DNA of 7,664 bases, taken from positions 1 to 7,664 of the forward strand of contig JAJZZT010000390.1 of NCBI GenBank assembly GCA_021797415.1. The letters are read 5' to 3'. Positions 1 through 6,128 of the stretch are shown here, piece after piece. Position numbers and translations under genes: made by a program. How positions within the stretch are numbered: the first letter of the stretch is position 1; each line of letters begins with the position of its first letter. The notes beneath the pieces are model-generated. The model did not search any database. It had not been told where the DNA came from and saw nothing but the letters and a program-made list of their open reading frames with translations. This stretch comes from Bacillota bacterium. GTDB taxonomy: Bacteria; Bacillota; Bacilli; Alicyclobacillales; SLC66.

Positions 1-530
1 ATCAGGCGCAAAACGCGGTTGTGGCGTTGGAGGCGCTGGAGGCGGCGCGGCAACAGGGATTGCGGCTCTCTGATGAGGCCATCCGGGAGGGATTGCGCCG
101 CGTCAGATGGCCGGGGCGTTTCGAGGTATGGGATGCCGATGCGCCTGTTCCTGTGGTGCTGGATTGTGCTCACAACGAAGCCGGCATGGCTGCTCTGACA
201 GCCGCCTTACGTGATTATTTTCCGGGACGCAAGGCAGTGTCTGTATTGGGGATGCTGACGGACAAAGAAGTGGTCCCATCCATTCGCCCTCTCTTGCCGC
301 ATATGCGCATCGCTGTGGTGACCACGCCCAGAAGTCCACGCGCTCTGGATGCGGTCTGTTTGGCGGAGATGCTGTCACCGGACCTGACGGTCGTTGTTGA
401 ACCGGAACCGGAGGAGGCACTCGCAGAGGCCCGCCGGATGCTGCGGGCCGGGGAACTGCTGCTCATCACGGGATCGTGTTACCTGGTAGGGCCGCTGCGC
501 CGAACACTCGCGGCCCATGGGCGGGGCTGA
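1..530 (+). CDS. folC: Folylpolyglutamate synthase / dihydrofolate synthase, C-terminal part (5' end outside window)
   Basis: The ATP-dependent ligase FolC adds glutamate to folates (and in many bacteria also to dihydropteroate) in the cytoplasm. Only the last 175 codons are visible, reading from base 3. The frame is open to the left edge and begins QAQNAVVALEALE, matching the helix after the conserved His of Mur/FolC ligases, so the GTG at 21 is not the start. Further family signatures are WPGRFEVW (about codon 36), the C-domain motif LDCAHNEAG (canonical LDGAHNPxG, here with Cys for Gly) and the terminal ITGSCYLVGPLR (canonical GSLYLVGxVR). Family members are about 420-440 residues, so some 250 N-terminal residues, including the P-loop, lie upstream. 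It ends 275 bases before icd with no clear terminator. I am confident of the family; whether it is bifunctional cannot be judged. Confidence 0.93.
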   Translation, partial: QAQNAVVALEALEAARQQGLRLSDEAIREGLRRVRWPGRFEVWDADAPVPVVLDCAHNEAGMAALTAALRDYFPGRKAVSVLGMLTDKEVVPSIRPLLPHMRIAVVTTPRSPRALDAVCLAEMLSPDLTVVVEPEPEEALAEARRMLRAGELLLITGSCYLVGPLRRTLAAHGRG

Positions 531-548
531 CCCGAAAGTAGGGGGATC

Positions 549-665
549 ATGGAGAGGATTGCGCTCCGTTCGAATGGACCTGCGGAGATTGGGGACGACC
601 ACAAGGAAGCATCGCTCAACTCGGACTTCGACGGCCGCGAGACGCTCATCATCGGAGGGGTTTGA
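549..665 (+). CDS. Possible 38-residue small protein in the folC-icd gap
   Basis: This small ORF starts with ATG 3 bases after a purine-rich AGGGGGATC and encodes 38 residues, acidic overall, beginning MERIALRSNG and ending ETLIIGGV before a TGA. About 74% of its codons end in G or C (hand count), similar to neighbouring genes and unlike random spacer. The same frame continues open for 34 more codons after the TGA, to a second TGA at 768-770, and that extension is Cys/Trp-containing (GAWFCCEG). It could be a small real protein, a gene broken by one nonsense codon, or chance in GC-rich DNA. I do not recognise the sequence and assign no function. Confidence 0.25.
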   Translation: MERIALRSNGPAEIGDDHKEASLNSDFDGRETLIIGGV

Positions 666-792
666 CCGGACAAGGAGCATGCGGTGGAACTGGAATTGGG
701 CTGTCCTGGAGTCGGAGCGTGGTTTTGCTGTGAAGGCGCCCTGTTGTGGGGCCCGTTTGGAACAGAGTGAATCAATAGTGAGTCAACAGAAT

Positions 793-797
793 GGAGA
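793..797 (+). promoter_or_regulatory. Ribosome binding site that selects the icd start at 806
   Basis: GGAGA lies 8 bases before the ATG at 806. The in-frame ATG at 791 has no purine-rich tract upstream (only agtcaacaga) and would itself overlap this site. The site therefore favours the shorter protein, which begins MGQRTPISVAYGDGIGPE. Confidence 0.7.
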
Positions 798-805
798 ATG
801 CGACC

Positions 806-2251
806 ATGGGACAACGAACCCCTATCTCCGTCGCCTACGGAGACGGCATCGGGCCGGAAATTATGGCGGCGACGTTGCGCATTTTGGAGGCAGCCGGGGC
901 CAACATTGAGATCGAGACGGTGGAAATCGGCGAGAAAGTGTATTTGAGCGGTGTCGAGACCGGGATGGATCCTGGCGCATGGGATTCCTTGCGCCGGACC
1001 CAGGTGTTTCTCAAAGCGCCGATCACAACACCGCAGGGGGGCGGGTACAAGAGTCTGAACGTCACGATTCGCAAGGCATTGGGGCTGTACGCCAACGTGC
1101 GCCCGAGCGTGTCCTACCATCCGTTTGTCGACACGAAACACCCCGCCATGGACGTGGTTATCGTCCGCGAAAACGAGGAAGACTTGTACGCCGGCATTGA
1201 GCACCGGCAAACGGATCAGGTGTACCAATGCCTGAAACTCATCACGCGTCCGGGGTCGGAAAAGGTCATCCGCTACGCATTCGAATACGCCCGTGTCAAC
1301 GGTCGTAAGAAGGTCACGTGTTTCGTCAAGGACAACATCATGAAACTTACCGACGGGCTTTTTCACAAGGTATTTGATGAAACGGCCGCAGCCTATCCCG
1401 ACATCGAGAATGAAACGTGGATTGTCGATATCGGCGCGGCGAAACTGGCGGATACACCCGAAAACTTCGATGTCATCGTCATGCCGAATCTGTACGGCGA
1501 TGTGTTGTCTGACGTGGCGGCGCAGATTGCCGGGTCGGTGGGGTTGGCCGGGTCGGCCAATATCGGTGAACAGTGCGCAATGTTCGAGGCCATTCACGGC
1601 TCGGCGCCGCGCCGCGCGGGACAAAACCTTGCGAATCCGTCGGGGTTGTTGCTCGCTGCGGTGATGCTGTTGGTGCATATCGGCCAGTCCGAGGTCGCCA
1701 CACAGGTGCACAACGCTTGGTTGAAGACGATGGAGGACGGTATTCATACGTACGACATCTTCAAGGAGGGGGTCAGTCGGCAGAGGGCGGGCACAACCGA
1801 GTTTGCGACCGCCGTCATCCGCCGGTTGGGAGAGGCGCCCGAAATGCTTCAACCTGTGTCTTACGCGGCGTCACAGAGCATGTTCCTGTGGCGAAGGAAT
1901 GAGGCTCACAAAAAATCAATAAAGCGTCTCGTGGGCGTCGATGTCTTCCTGGATTGGGATCACGGTTCTCCGAATGACCTTGGCAGCGCGCTCAGTCAGA
2001 TGTCGGCGGGTCCCTTGCAATTACGTGTCATCACGAACCGCGGCGTAAAGGTCTGGCCGAACGGACTGCCAGAGACATTCTGCACGGACCACTGGCGATG
2101 TCGGTTTCTGGGCAATGAGGGAGAAGTCACCGCGCCCGGTCACGTGGTGGAACTGCTCAAGCGTGTGACGGAATCGGGGTTTGACCCCATCAAGACGGAG
2201 AACCTGTATCTTTTCGACGGCGTGCCGGGATTCTCGGCGGTGCACGGATAA
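806..2251 (+). CDS. icd: Isocitrate dehydrogenase, Thermus/Rickettsia type with C-terminal extension
   Basis: This TCA-cycle enzyme oxidatively decarboxylates isocitrate to 2-oxoglutarate in the cytoplasm. The 481-residue product carries the beta-decarboxylating dehydrogenase fold from YGDGIGPE (about 10-17) to about 350. Visible equivalents of E. coli residues are Ser83, Asn85 and Arg89 in SLNVTIR, Arg99 in NVRP, Arg121 and Tyr128 in VRENEEDLYAG, the catalytic Lys175 in VKDNIMK, and metal-binding Asp208, Asp232 and Asp236 (LYGDVLSD). The cofactor loop reads HGSAPRRAGQN; Arg269-Arg270 replace the Lys-Tyr of NADP-dependent E. coli IDH, whereas NAD enzymes usually have an acidic residue there, so I infer NADP preference. 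About 130 residues after the core match the C-terminal domain of Thermus and Rickettsia IDHs (about 480-500 aa) and are absent from E. coli-type IDH. The ATG at 791 would add 5 residues but lacks a ribosome binding site. The gap to murE is 63 bases. Isopropylmalate dehydrogenase is excluded by length and by the SLNV motif. Confidence 0.93.
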   Translation: MGQRTPISVAYGDGIGPEIMAATLRILEAAGANIEIETVEIGEKVYLSGVETGMDPGAWDSLRRTQVFLKAPITTPQGGGYKSLNVTIRKALGLYANVRPSVSYHPFVDTKHPAMDVVIVRENEEDLYAGIEHRQTDQVYQCLKLITRPGSEKVIRYAFEYARVNGRKKVTCFVKDNIMKLTDGLFHKVFDETAAAYPDIENETWIVDIGAAKLADTPENFDVIVMPNLYGDVLSDVAAQIAGSVGLAGSANIGEQCAMFEAIHGSAPRRAGQNLANPSGLLLAAVMLLVHIGQSEVATQVHNAWLKTMEDGIHTYDIFKEGVSRQRAGTTEFATAVIRRLGEAPEMLQPVSYAASQSMFLWRRNEAHKKSIKRLVGVDVFLDWDHGSPNDLGSALSQMSAGPLQLRVITNRGVKVWPNGLPETFCTDHWRCRFLGNEGEVTAPGHVVELLKRVTESGFDPIKTENLYLFDGVPGFSAVHG

Positions 2252-2298
2252 ATCTGCCGAGATGTACGGGCGATATGACGCGAGGGTCTCCGGATGCG

Positions 2299-2310
2299 AA
2301 GGAGAGGTGA
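2299..2310 (+). promoter_or_regulatory. Strong ribosome binding site that selects the murE start at 2315
   Basis: AAGGAGAGGTGA is a near-perfect anti-16S match ending 4 bases before the ATG at 2315. The upstream in-frame ATG at 2294 lies before this site and has no comparable tract, so the 7-residue extension MRRRGDW is probably not translated. Confidence 0.8.
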
Positions 2311-2314
2311 TTGG

Positions 2315-3799
2315 ATGAGACTTTCCCATATCGTGCAGTCTTTTGTGATGTGTCAACGGAACGGCTTGCAAGACCCGGAGATTACACATCTCACGGCGGA
2401 TTCCCGCCAGGTCCGGCCCGGGTCCCTCTTTGTCGCGATCCGCGGATGCACGGTCGACGGCCATGCTTTTGCCGGAGACGCGGCCAGAAACGGTGCGGCG
2501 GCTCTCGTGGTGGAGACGTATCTGCCAGAACTCTCGCTGCCGCAGATTGTGGTTCCGGACACGCGTGCTGCGTCCGGAATTTTAGCCACCCAGTTCTACG
2601 GGGATCCTTCATCGCGTCTCTCGGTCATTGGGGTGACCGGGACGAACGGAAAAACCACGGTGACGCATCTGATCGAAGCGATCCTTTTGGACCATGGCGC
2701 GAAAACGGGACTCCTTGGAACGATCGGCAAACGGATTGGCAACCAAACGGGAGAGATGGTGAACACCACTCCCGAGGCGATTGATCTGCAAGCCGCGTTG
2801 GCAGAAATGGTCAACGAGGGCTGCGACTACGGCATTTTGGAAGTGTCGTCGATCGCTCTCGAACTGGGCAGGCTGGCAGGCACGCGATTTCATATCGGCG
2901 TATTCACGAATCTCACTCAGGACCACCTCGATTTTCACGGCACGATGGAGAATTATCGGGTCGCCAAGGGAAGGCTGTTTTCGCGCCTTGGCAATGCGTA
3001 CGGTAAAGATCGGGGGTCGACGGCTTGTGCGGTGTTAAATGCGGATGACGATGCGACGGTGTTGTATCGGCGAGAGACTGTCATGGAGTGTGTGACGTAC
3101 GGAATCAGGGAGCCGGCCGACGTACGGGCCACGGAGATCCGCGTCGAAGCGAACGGCACCCGGTTTCACGTGACCACGTTTGCCGGAGAGACGGACGTGT
3201 TGCTTCGTCTCACGGGCCGCTTCAACGTGTATAATGCGCTCGCCGCCCTGTCCGTTGGGCTCGTTGAAGGCATCGGCTTGTCACGAATGACGCGCGCGTT
3301 GGAGAAGGTGTTCGGGATACCGGGCCGCTTGGAGCGGATCGAATGGGGTCAGCCATTCACGGTTCTGATCGACTACGCACATACCCCGGATGGTTTGTGG
3401 AACGTATTGACCACGATCCGGGAATGGGCGACTGGCCGGGTGATCACGGTGGTGGGATCTGGCGGGGACCGGGACCACGACAAACGTCCCAAGATGGCTC
3501 AAGTTGCGGTGGAGGGCAGCGATGTCGTGCTTCTCACCAGTGACAACCCGCGCACCGAGGATCCAGAGAAGATCCTGGATGACATGGAGCGTGGCGTGGC
3601 GGGGATATCCGGCAGGTATGAGCGCTGCACGAACCGGAGGGAAGCCATTTGGCGCGCGGTGGCGATCGCGCAACCGGGGGATGTCGTCCTGATTGCCGGG
3701 AAAGGGCACGAAGCACATCAGATCGTCGGCCGCACCCAGATTCCGTTTGACGACCGGGAAGCGGCGGCGGCGGCCGTCCGCGCCCGATTCCCGGCGTGA
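2315..3799 (+). CDS. murE: UDP-MurNAc-tripeptide synthetase (meso-diaminopimelate-adding ligase)
   Basis: MurE adds the third peptide residue to UDP-MurNAc-L-Ala-D-Glu, using ATP, in cytoplasmic peptidoglycan precursor synthesis. The 494-residue product has the usual bacillar length. In order: substrate-domain motif ADSRQVRPGSLFVA (28-41), P-loop GVTGTNGKTT (106-115), TTPEA (151-155), EVSS (176-179), TNLTQDHLDFHGTMENY (198-214) with Lys218 as the expected carbamylated lysine, YAHTPDG (354-360), GGDRD (383-387), DNPR (410-413) and GKGHE (462-466). DNPR is the signature of meso-DAP enzymes; lysine-adding enzymes differ there. One oddity is EVSSIALELGR, where most MurE proteins have EVSSH. It lies between icd and ilvD rather than in a division/cell-wall cluster, so it may be a relocated sole copy or a second paralogue. 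Likely co-transcribed with both neighbours. Confidence 0.95.
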   Translation: MRLSHIVQSFVMCQRNGLQDPEITHLTADSRQVRPGSLFVAIRGCTVDGHAFAGDAARNGAAALVVETYLPELSLPQIVVPDTRAASGILATQFYGDPSSRLSVIGVTGTNGKTTVTHLIEAILLDHGAKTGLLGTIGKRIGNQTGEMVNTTPEAIDLQAALAEMVNEGCDYGILEVSSIALELGRLAGTRFHIGVFTNLTQDHLDFHGTMENYRVAKGRLFSRLGNAYGKDRGSTACAVLNADDDATVLYRRETVMECVTYGIREPADVRATEIRVEANGTRFHVTTFAGETDVLLRLTGRFNVYNALAALSVGLVEGIGLSRMTRALEKVFGIPGRLERIEWGQPFTVLIDYAHTPDGLWNVLTTIREWATGRVITVVGSGGDRDHDKRPKMAQVAVEGSDVVLLTSDNPRTEDPEKILDDMERGVAGISGRYERCTNRREAIWRAVAIAQPGDVVLIAGKGHEAHQIVGRTQIPFDDREAAAAAVRARFPA

Positions 3800-3847
3800 T
3801 GGATGCGCGATGGACGAAAGATGGACACGAAGAAAGGATGACACGAC

Positions 3848-5539
3848 ATGGGTCAAGCGCACGACGACGATCTGCGGATTCGCAGCGTTGTCATCAGCGA
3901 AGGGGAAAACCGTTCCCCCAATCGGGCGATGTTGCGGGCTGTTGGGTTTACGGATGAAGATTTCAAGAAACCGATGATCGGCATTGCCAGCACATGGAGC
4001 GAAGTGACTCCGTGCAACATGCATATCGACACACTGGCATTGCAGGCCAAAGAAGGCGCGAGAAAGGGAGGGGGAAAACCGCTTGTCTTTAATACGATTA
4101 CGGTCTCCGATGGGATCTCCATGGGTCATGAAGGCATGCGCTATTCACTGCCAAGCCGTGAAGTGATTGCCGATTCGATTGAAGCGGTTGTCAGTGCAGA
4201 ACGACTGGACGGACTTGTTGCAATAGGTGGTTGCGACAAGAATATGCCCGGATGCATGATCGCAATCGGACGGTTAAATGTGCCCTCCGTCTTTGTATAT
4301 GGGGGAACCATTTCATCGGGGAAGTCCAAAGAAGGGAAGGACATTGACATTGTCTCCGTATTTGAGGCAGTGGGGCAGTATTATGCGGGCGATATTGATC
4401 GTGAACAACTGCATGATATCGAATGTCACGCCTGTCCGGGGGCCGGTTCCTGTGGCGGCATGTATACCGCGAATTCAATGGCGTCTGCTATCGAAGCGAT
4501 GGGGATGAGTTTGCCGGGAAGTGCTTCCCATCCGGCACAAGCCTCAGCAAAACGCGATGACTGTGATCAAGCTGGCTACGCGGTCGTCGATCTTCTGAGA
4601 AAGGGAATCTATCCGAGAGACATTATGACGAAAGAGGCGTTTGAAAATGCGATTACGATCGTGATGGCACTTGGAGGTTCGACCAATGCATTCCTTCACT
4701 TGTTGGCCATCGCCCACTCCGTTGACGTTGACCTTACGCTTGATGATTTCGAAAGAATTCGCAAACGGGTTCCATATATAGCCGATCTGAAGCCGAGCGG
4801 ACGTTACGTGATGGAGGATCTCTATGAAGTCGGGGGTGTCTCCGCTGTCATGAAATTACTGCTCGAAGCAGGGCTTCTTCATGGCGATTGCCTCACCGTT
4901 ACGGGTCAGACACTTGCCGAGAATCTCTCTGTTCAACCGCCGCTCAAAGAAGGGCAAGCGATCATTCGTCCGCTCGATCGCCCCATTTTGGAGACCGGTC
5001 CGCTCTTTGTATTGCGAGGGAATTTGGCGCCGGAAGGGTCTGTTGCCAAAATGTCCGGCTTACGCGTGAAGAGATTTACCGGACCGGCACGGGTTTTTGA
5101 TACGGAGGAAGAAGCAACGAAAGCTGTTTTGAACAATGAGGTGAAGTCCGGAGATGTTATTGTCATCCGCTATGCGGGACCGAGAGGTGGGCCGGGGATG
5201 TCGGAAATGCTCTCTATTACTGCCATTATTATTGGCAAGGGACTGGGTGAAACGGTGGGGCTGATTACCGATGGGCGTTTTTCCGGCGGTACGCACGGCT
5301 TGGTGGTGGGTCACGTTTCACCGGAAGCACAAGTCGGCGGCCCCATTGCCCTCCTCAACGATGGCGATCAGATCACGATTGATAGTGAGACGCAGGAACT
5401 CTCAGTAGCCGTAACGGATGAAGAATTGTCCATCCGCTTGAAAGAATGGAGCCAACCTCCTCCTCGTTACACCAGAGGAATATTGAGCAAATACGCGAGG
5501 CTGGTATCGTCTGCATCAAGAGGAGCCGTGACAGATTGA
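3848..5539 (+). CDS. ilvD: Dihydroxy-acid dehydratase
   Basis: IlvD dehydrates 2,3-dihydroxy-isovalerate and 2,3-dihydroxy-3-methylvalerate to the 2-oxo acids that precede valine, leucine, pantothenate and isoleucine. The 563 residues match the family length (about 550-615). The three expected iron-sulfur ligands are present: Cys56 in TPCNMH, Cys129 in [10 protein letters not shown] and Cys202 in [14 protein letters not shown]. Lys131 in the CDKNMPG motif is the expected carbamylated lysine near the Mg site. Other family blocks are [12 protein letters not shown] (20-31), [19 protein letters not shown] (87-105), [12 protein letters not shown] (274-285) and GRFSGGTHG (476-484) with the likely catalytic Ser479. 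AGGA lies 9 bases before the ATG. No T-box or attenuator-like leader fits in the 48-base gap after murE, so separate branched-chain control is unlikely. Composition is lower in GC than murE and icd (two 60-base lines counted at 47% and 50%), with more A/T-ending codons, hinting at different ancestry. Confidence 0.96.
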   Translation: MGQAHDDDLRIRSVVISEGENRSPNRAMLRAVGFTDEDFKKPMIGIASTWSEVTPCNMHIDTLALQAKEGARKGGGKPLVFNTITVSDGISMGHEGMRYSLPSREVIADSIEAVVSAERLDGLVAIGGCDKNMPGCMIAIGRLNVPSVFVYGGTISSGKSKEGKDIDIVSVFEAVGQYYAGDIDREQLHDIECHACPGAGSCGGMYTANSMASAIEAMGMSLPGSASHPAQASAKRDDCDQAGYAVVDLLRKGIYPRDIMTKEAFENAITIVMALGGSTNAFLHLLAIAHSVDVDLTLDDFERIRKRVPYIADLKPSGRYVMEDLYEVGGVSAVMKLLLEAGLLHGDCLTVTGQTLAENLSVQPPLKEGQAIIRPLDRPILETGPLFVLRGNLAPEGSVAKMSGLRVKRFTGPARVFDTEEEATKAVLNNEVKSGDVIVIRYAGPRGGPGMSEMLSITAIIIGKGLGETVGLITDGRFSGGTHGLVVGHVSPEAQVGGPIALLNDGDQITIDSETQELSVAVTDEELSIRLKEWSQPPPRYTRGILSKYARLVSSASRGAVTD

Positions 5540-5568
5540 TAGTGACTCTTGTGATCGGCATGATTGAC

Positions 5569-5864
5569 GTCGCGTACAGGACGGGCGGCGGCTTTGGCAT
5601 CCGGCTGGACGGGGGGAACGGCTTCAGCGGCGCAAGGCGAATCCGGCCAAGGAGGGCGAGGTTGGCGCATCCATTTCCGGGACCGTGGTCAGCATCAACG
5701 TGGAAGAAGGAGACGTGGTCAAGGCGGGCCAGTTCCTCCTCGTCACGGAGGCCATGAAGATGGAAGTGCAGGTGCAGGCGGCTCAGGATGGAACGGTCAA
5801 GGAAATCGCGGTGCAGGTGGGGGACGCGGTCCAGGTTGGAGACCTGCTGGCGGTCATCGACTGA
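5569..5864 (+). pseudogene. pyc: Collapsed pyruvate carboxylase gene: central fragment joined out of frame to the biotinyl domain
   Basis: Pyruvate carboxylase makes oxaloacetate from pyruvate and bicarbonate. Two pieces in different frames remain. Bases 5569-5634 encode VAYRTGGGFGIRLDGGNGF followed by SGA, matching the conserved AYRSGGGFGVRLD stretch in the C-terminal half of the biotin carboxylase domain. Bases 5628-5862, in another frame, encode RRKANPAKEGEVGASISG and a complete biotinyl domain with EAMKME (biotinylated Lys codon 5757-5759), ending VGDLLAVID and TGA. RRKANP followed by GAS-SGTVV matches the C-terminus of pyruvate carboxylase better than a stand-alone carrier protein. About 700 residues between the pieces, including the whole carboxyltransferase domain, and several hundred before the first are missing. 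The biotinyl frame is open only from 5568 and has no ATG, GTG or TTG before the domain itself, so I expect no functional product. A decayed gene is the simplest reading; an assembly error is the main alternative. Confidence 0.8.
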
Positions 5865-6027
5865 CAGATGGCGGCTGACGCATTGTTCGGAGGCGGCGAG
5901 CCTATTTCGCATTGGCATTACTGCGTCCGTGAATCAAGAAGCAGAGTGCAATACGAGCCACCTTCTGGTCGGAGGTGTATATACTGTTGCCGCTGTCAAC
6001 TCGATTTCAACTGACGACCTGCTTGAT

Positions 6028-6057
6028 CCCCTCTTGGCGCTTCGCGCCTAAGAGGGG
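6028..6057. terminator. Strong hairpin in the convergent intergenic region, possibly a bidirectional terminator
   Basis: The left arm CCCCTCTTGGCGC (6028-6040) pairs with GCGCC (6044-6048) and AAGAGGGG (6050-6057) across a TTC loop, with one unpaired T at 6049. That gives 13 base pairs, mostly GC. Its position between genes running toward each other suits a terminator. However, no T-run follows the stem on either strand, so it is not a classical intrinsic terminator; it could instead be a REP-like palindrome or an RNA 3'-end stabiliser. Confidence 0.45.
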
Positions 6058-6100
6058 GAATGCGCGGGCAGTTCGTTCAAGCGGCACGATACACCTTGTG

Positions 6101-6119
6101 TGCGCGTTCCTCGCGCGCA
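6101..6119. repeat. Short GC-rich inverted repeat just after the hydrolase stop codon
   Basis: TGCGCG (6101-6106) and CGCGCA (6114-6119) can pair across a 7-base loop, 9 bases beyond the stop codon of the minus-strand hydrolase. On that strand it is followed by no T-run. It may contribute to transcript ending together with the stronger hairpin at 6028-6057, or be chance in GC-rich DNA. Confidence 0.3.
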
Positions 6120-6128
6120 TTCCATGCA

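Larger units (their letters stand above)
5865..6128. other. Spacer between the pyc remnant and the convergent hydrolase gene, with no convincing gene
   Basis: These 264 bases hold no ORF with recognisable protein features. The only visible structures are a short direct repeat, TCAACT, at about 5997 and again about 11 bases later, and two hairpins described separately. The composition differs from the flanking coding DNA (for example the AT-rich ggtgtatatactgttgcc). The stretch could be decayed sequence left by the rearrangement that destroyed pyc, but nothing in it identifies an insertion sequence end or an attachment site. Confidence 0.5.

Noticed and set aside
517..909. A 130-codon plus-strand frame spanning the folC end, the gap and the icd start
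   Set aside because: Very Arg/Ser-rich, overlaps icd in another frame and has no recognisable motif. The gap's only plausible ORF is the one at 549-665.
479..1852. A 457-codon open frame on the minus strand opposite folC's end and icd
   Set aside because: It lies antisense to the clearly recognisable isocitrate dehydrogenase and is rich in Arg, His and Pro with no domain motifs, as expected for an antisense shadow in GC-rich DNA.
3800..3847. A T-box or leader-peptide attenuator controlling ilvD
   Set aside because: The murE-ilvD gap is only 48 bases, too short for a T-box leader, and contains no terminator-like stem.
3281..4129. A 282-codon minus-strand frame across murE and ilvD
   Set aside because: Antisense to two well-supported genes, with no coherent domain and no ribosome binding site of note.
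5685..5864. The biotinyl domain as a functional stand-alone biotin carrier protein
   Set aside because: The frame has no ATG, GTG or TTG before the domain, and the first in-frame GTG lies inside the fold. The preceding residues (RRKANP) match the pyruvate carboxylase C-terminus.
5877..5927. GACGCA and TGCGTC as possible mobile-element end repeats
   Set aside because: Only six bases, separated by about 40 bases, with no transposase, target duplication or further end sequence. Expected by chance.
5788..6051. An 87-codon plus-strand frame overlapping the pyc remnant and the spacer
   Set aside because: It overlaps the biotinyl domain in another frame, has no family features, and ends inside the strong hairpin.
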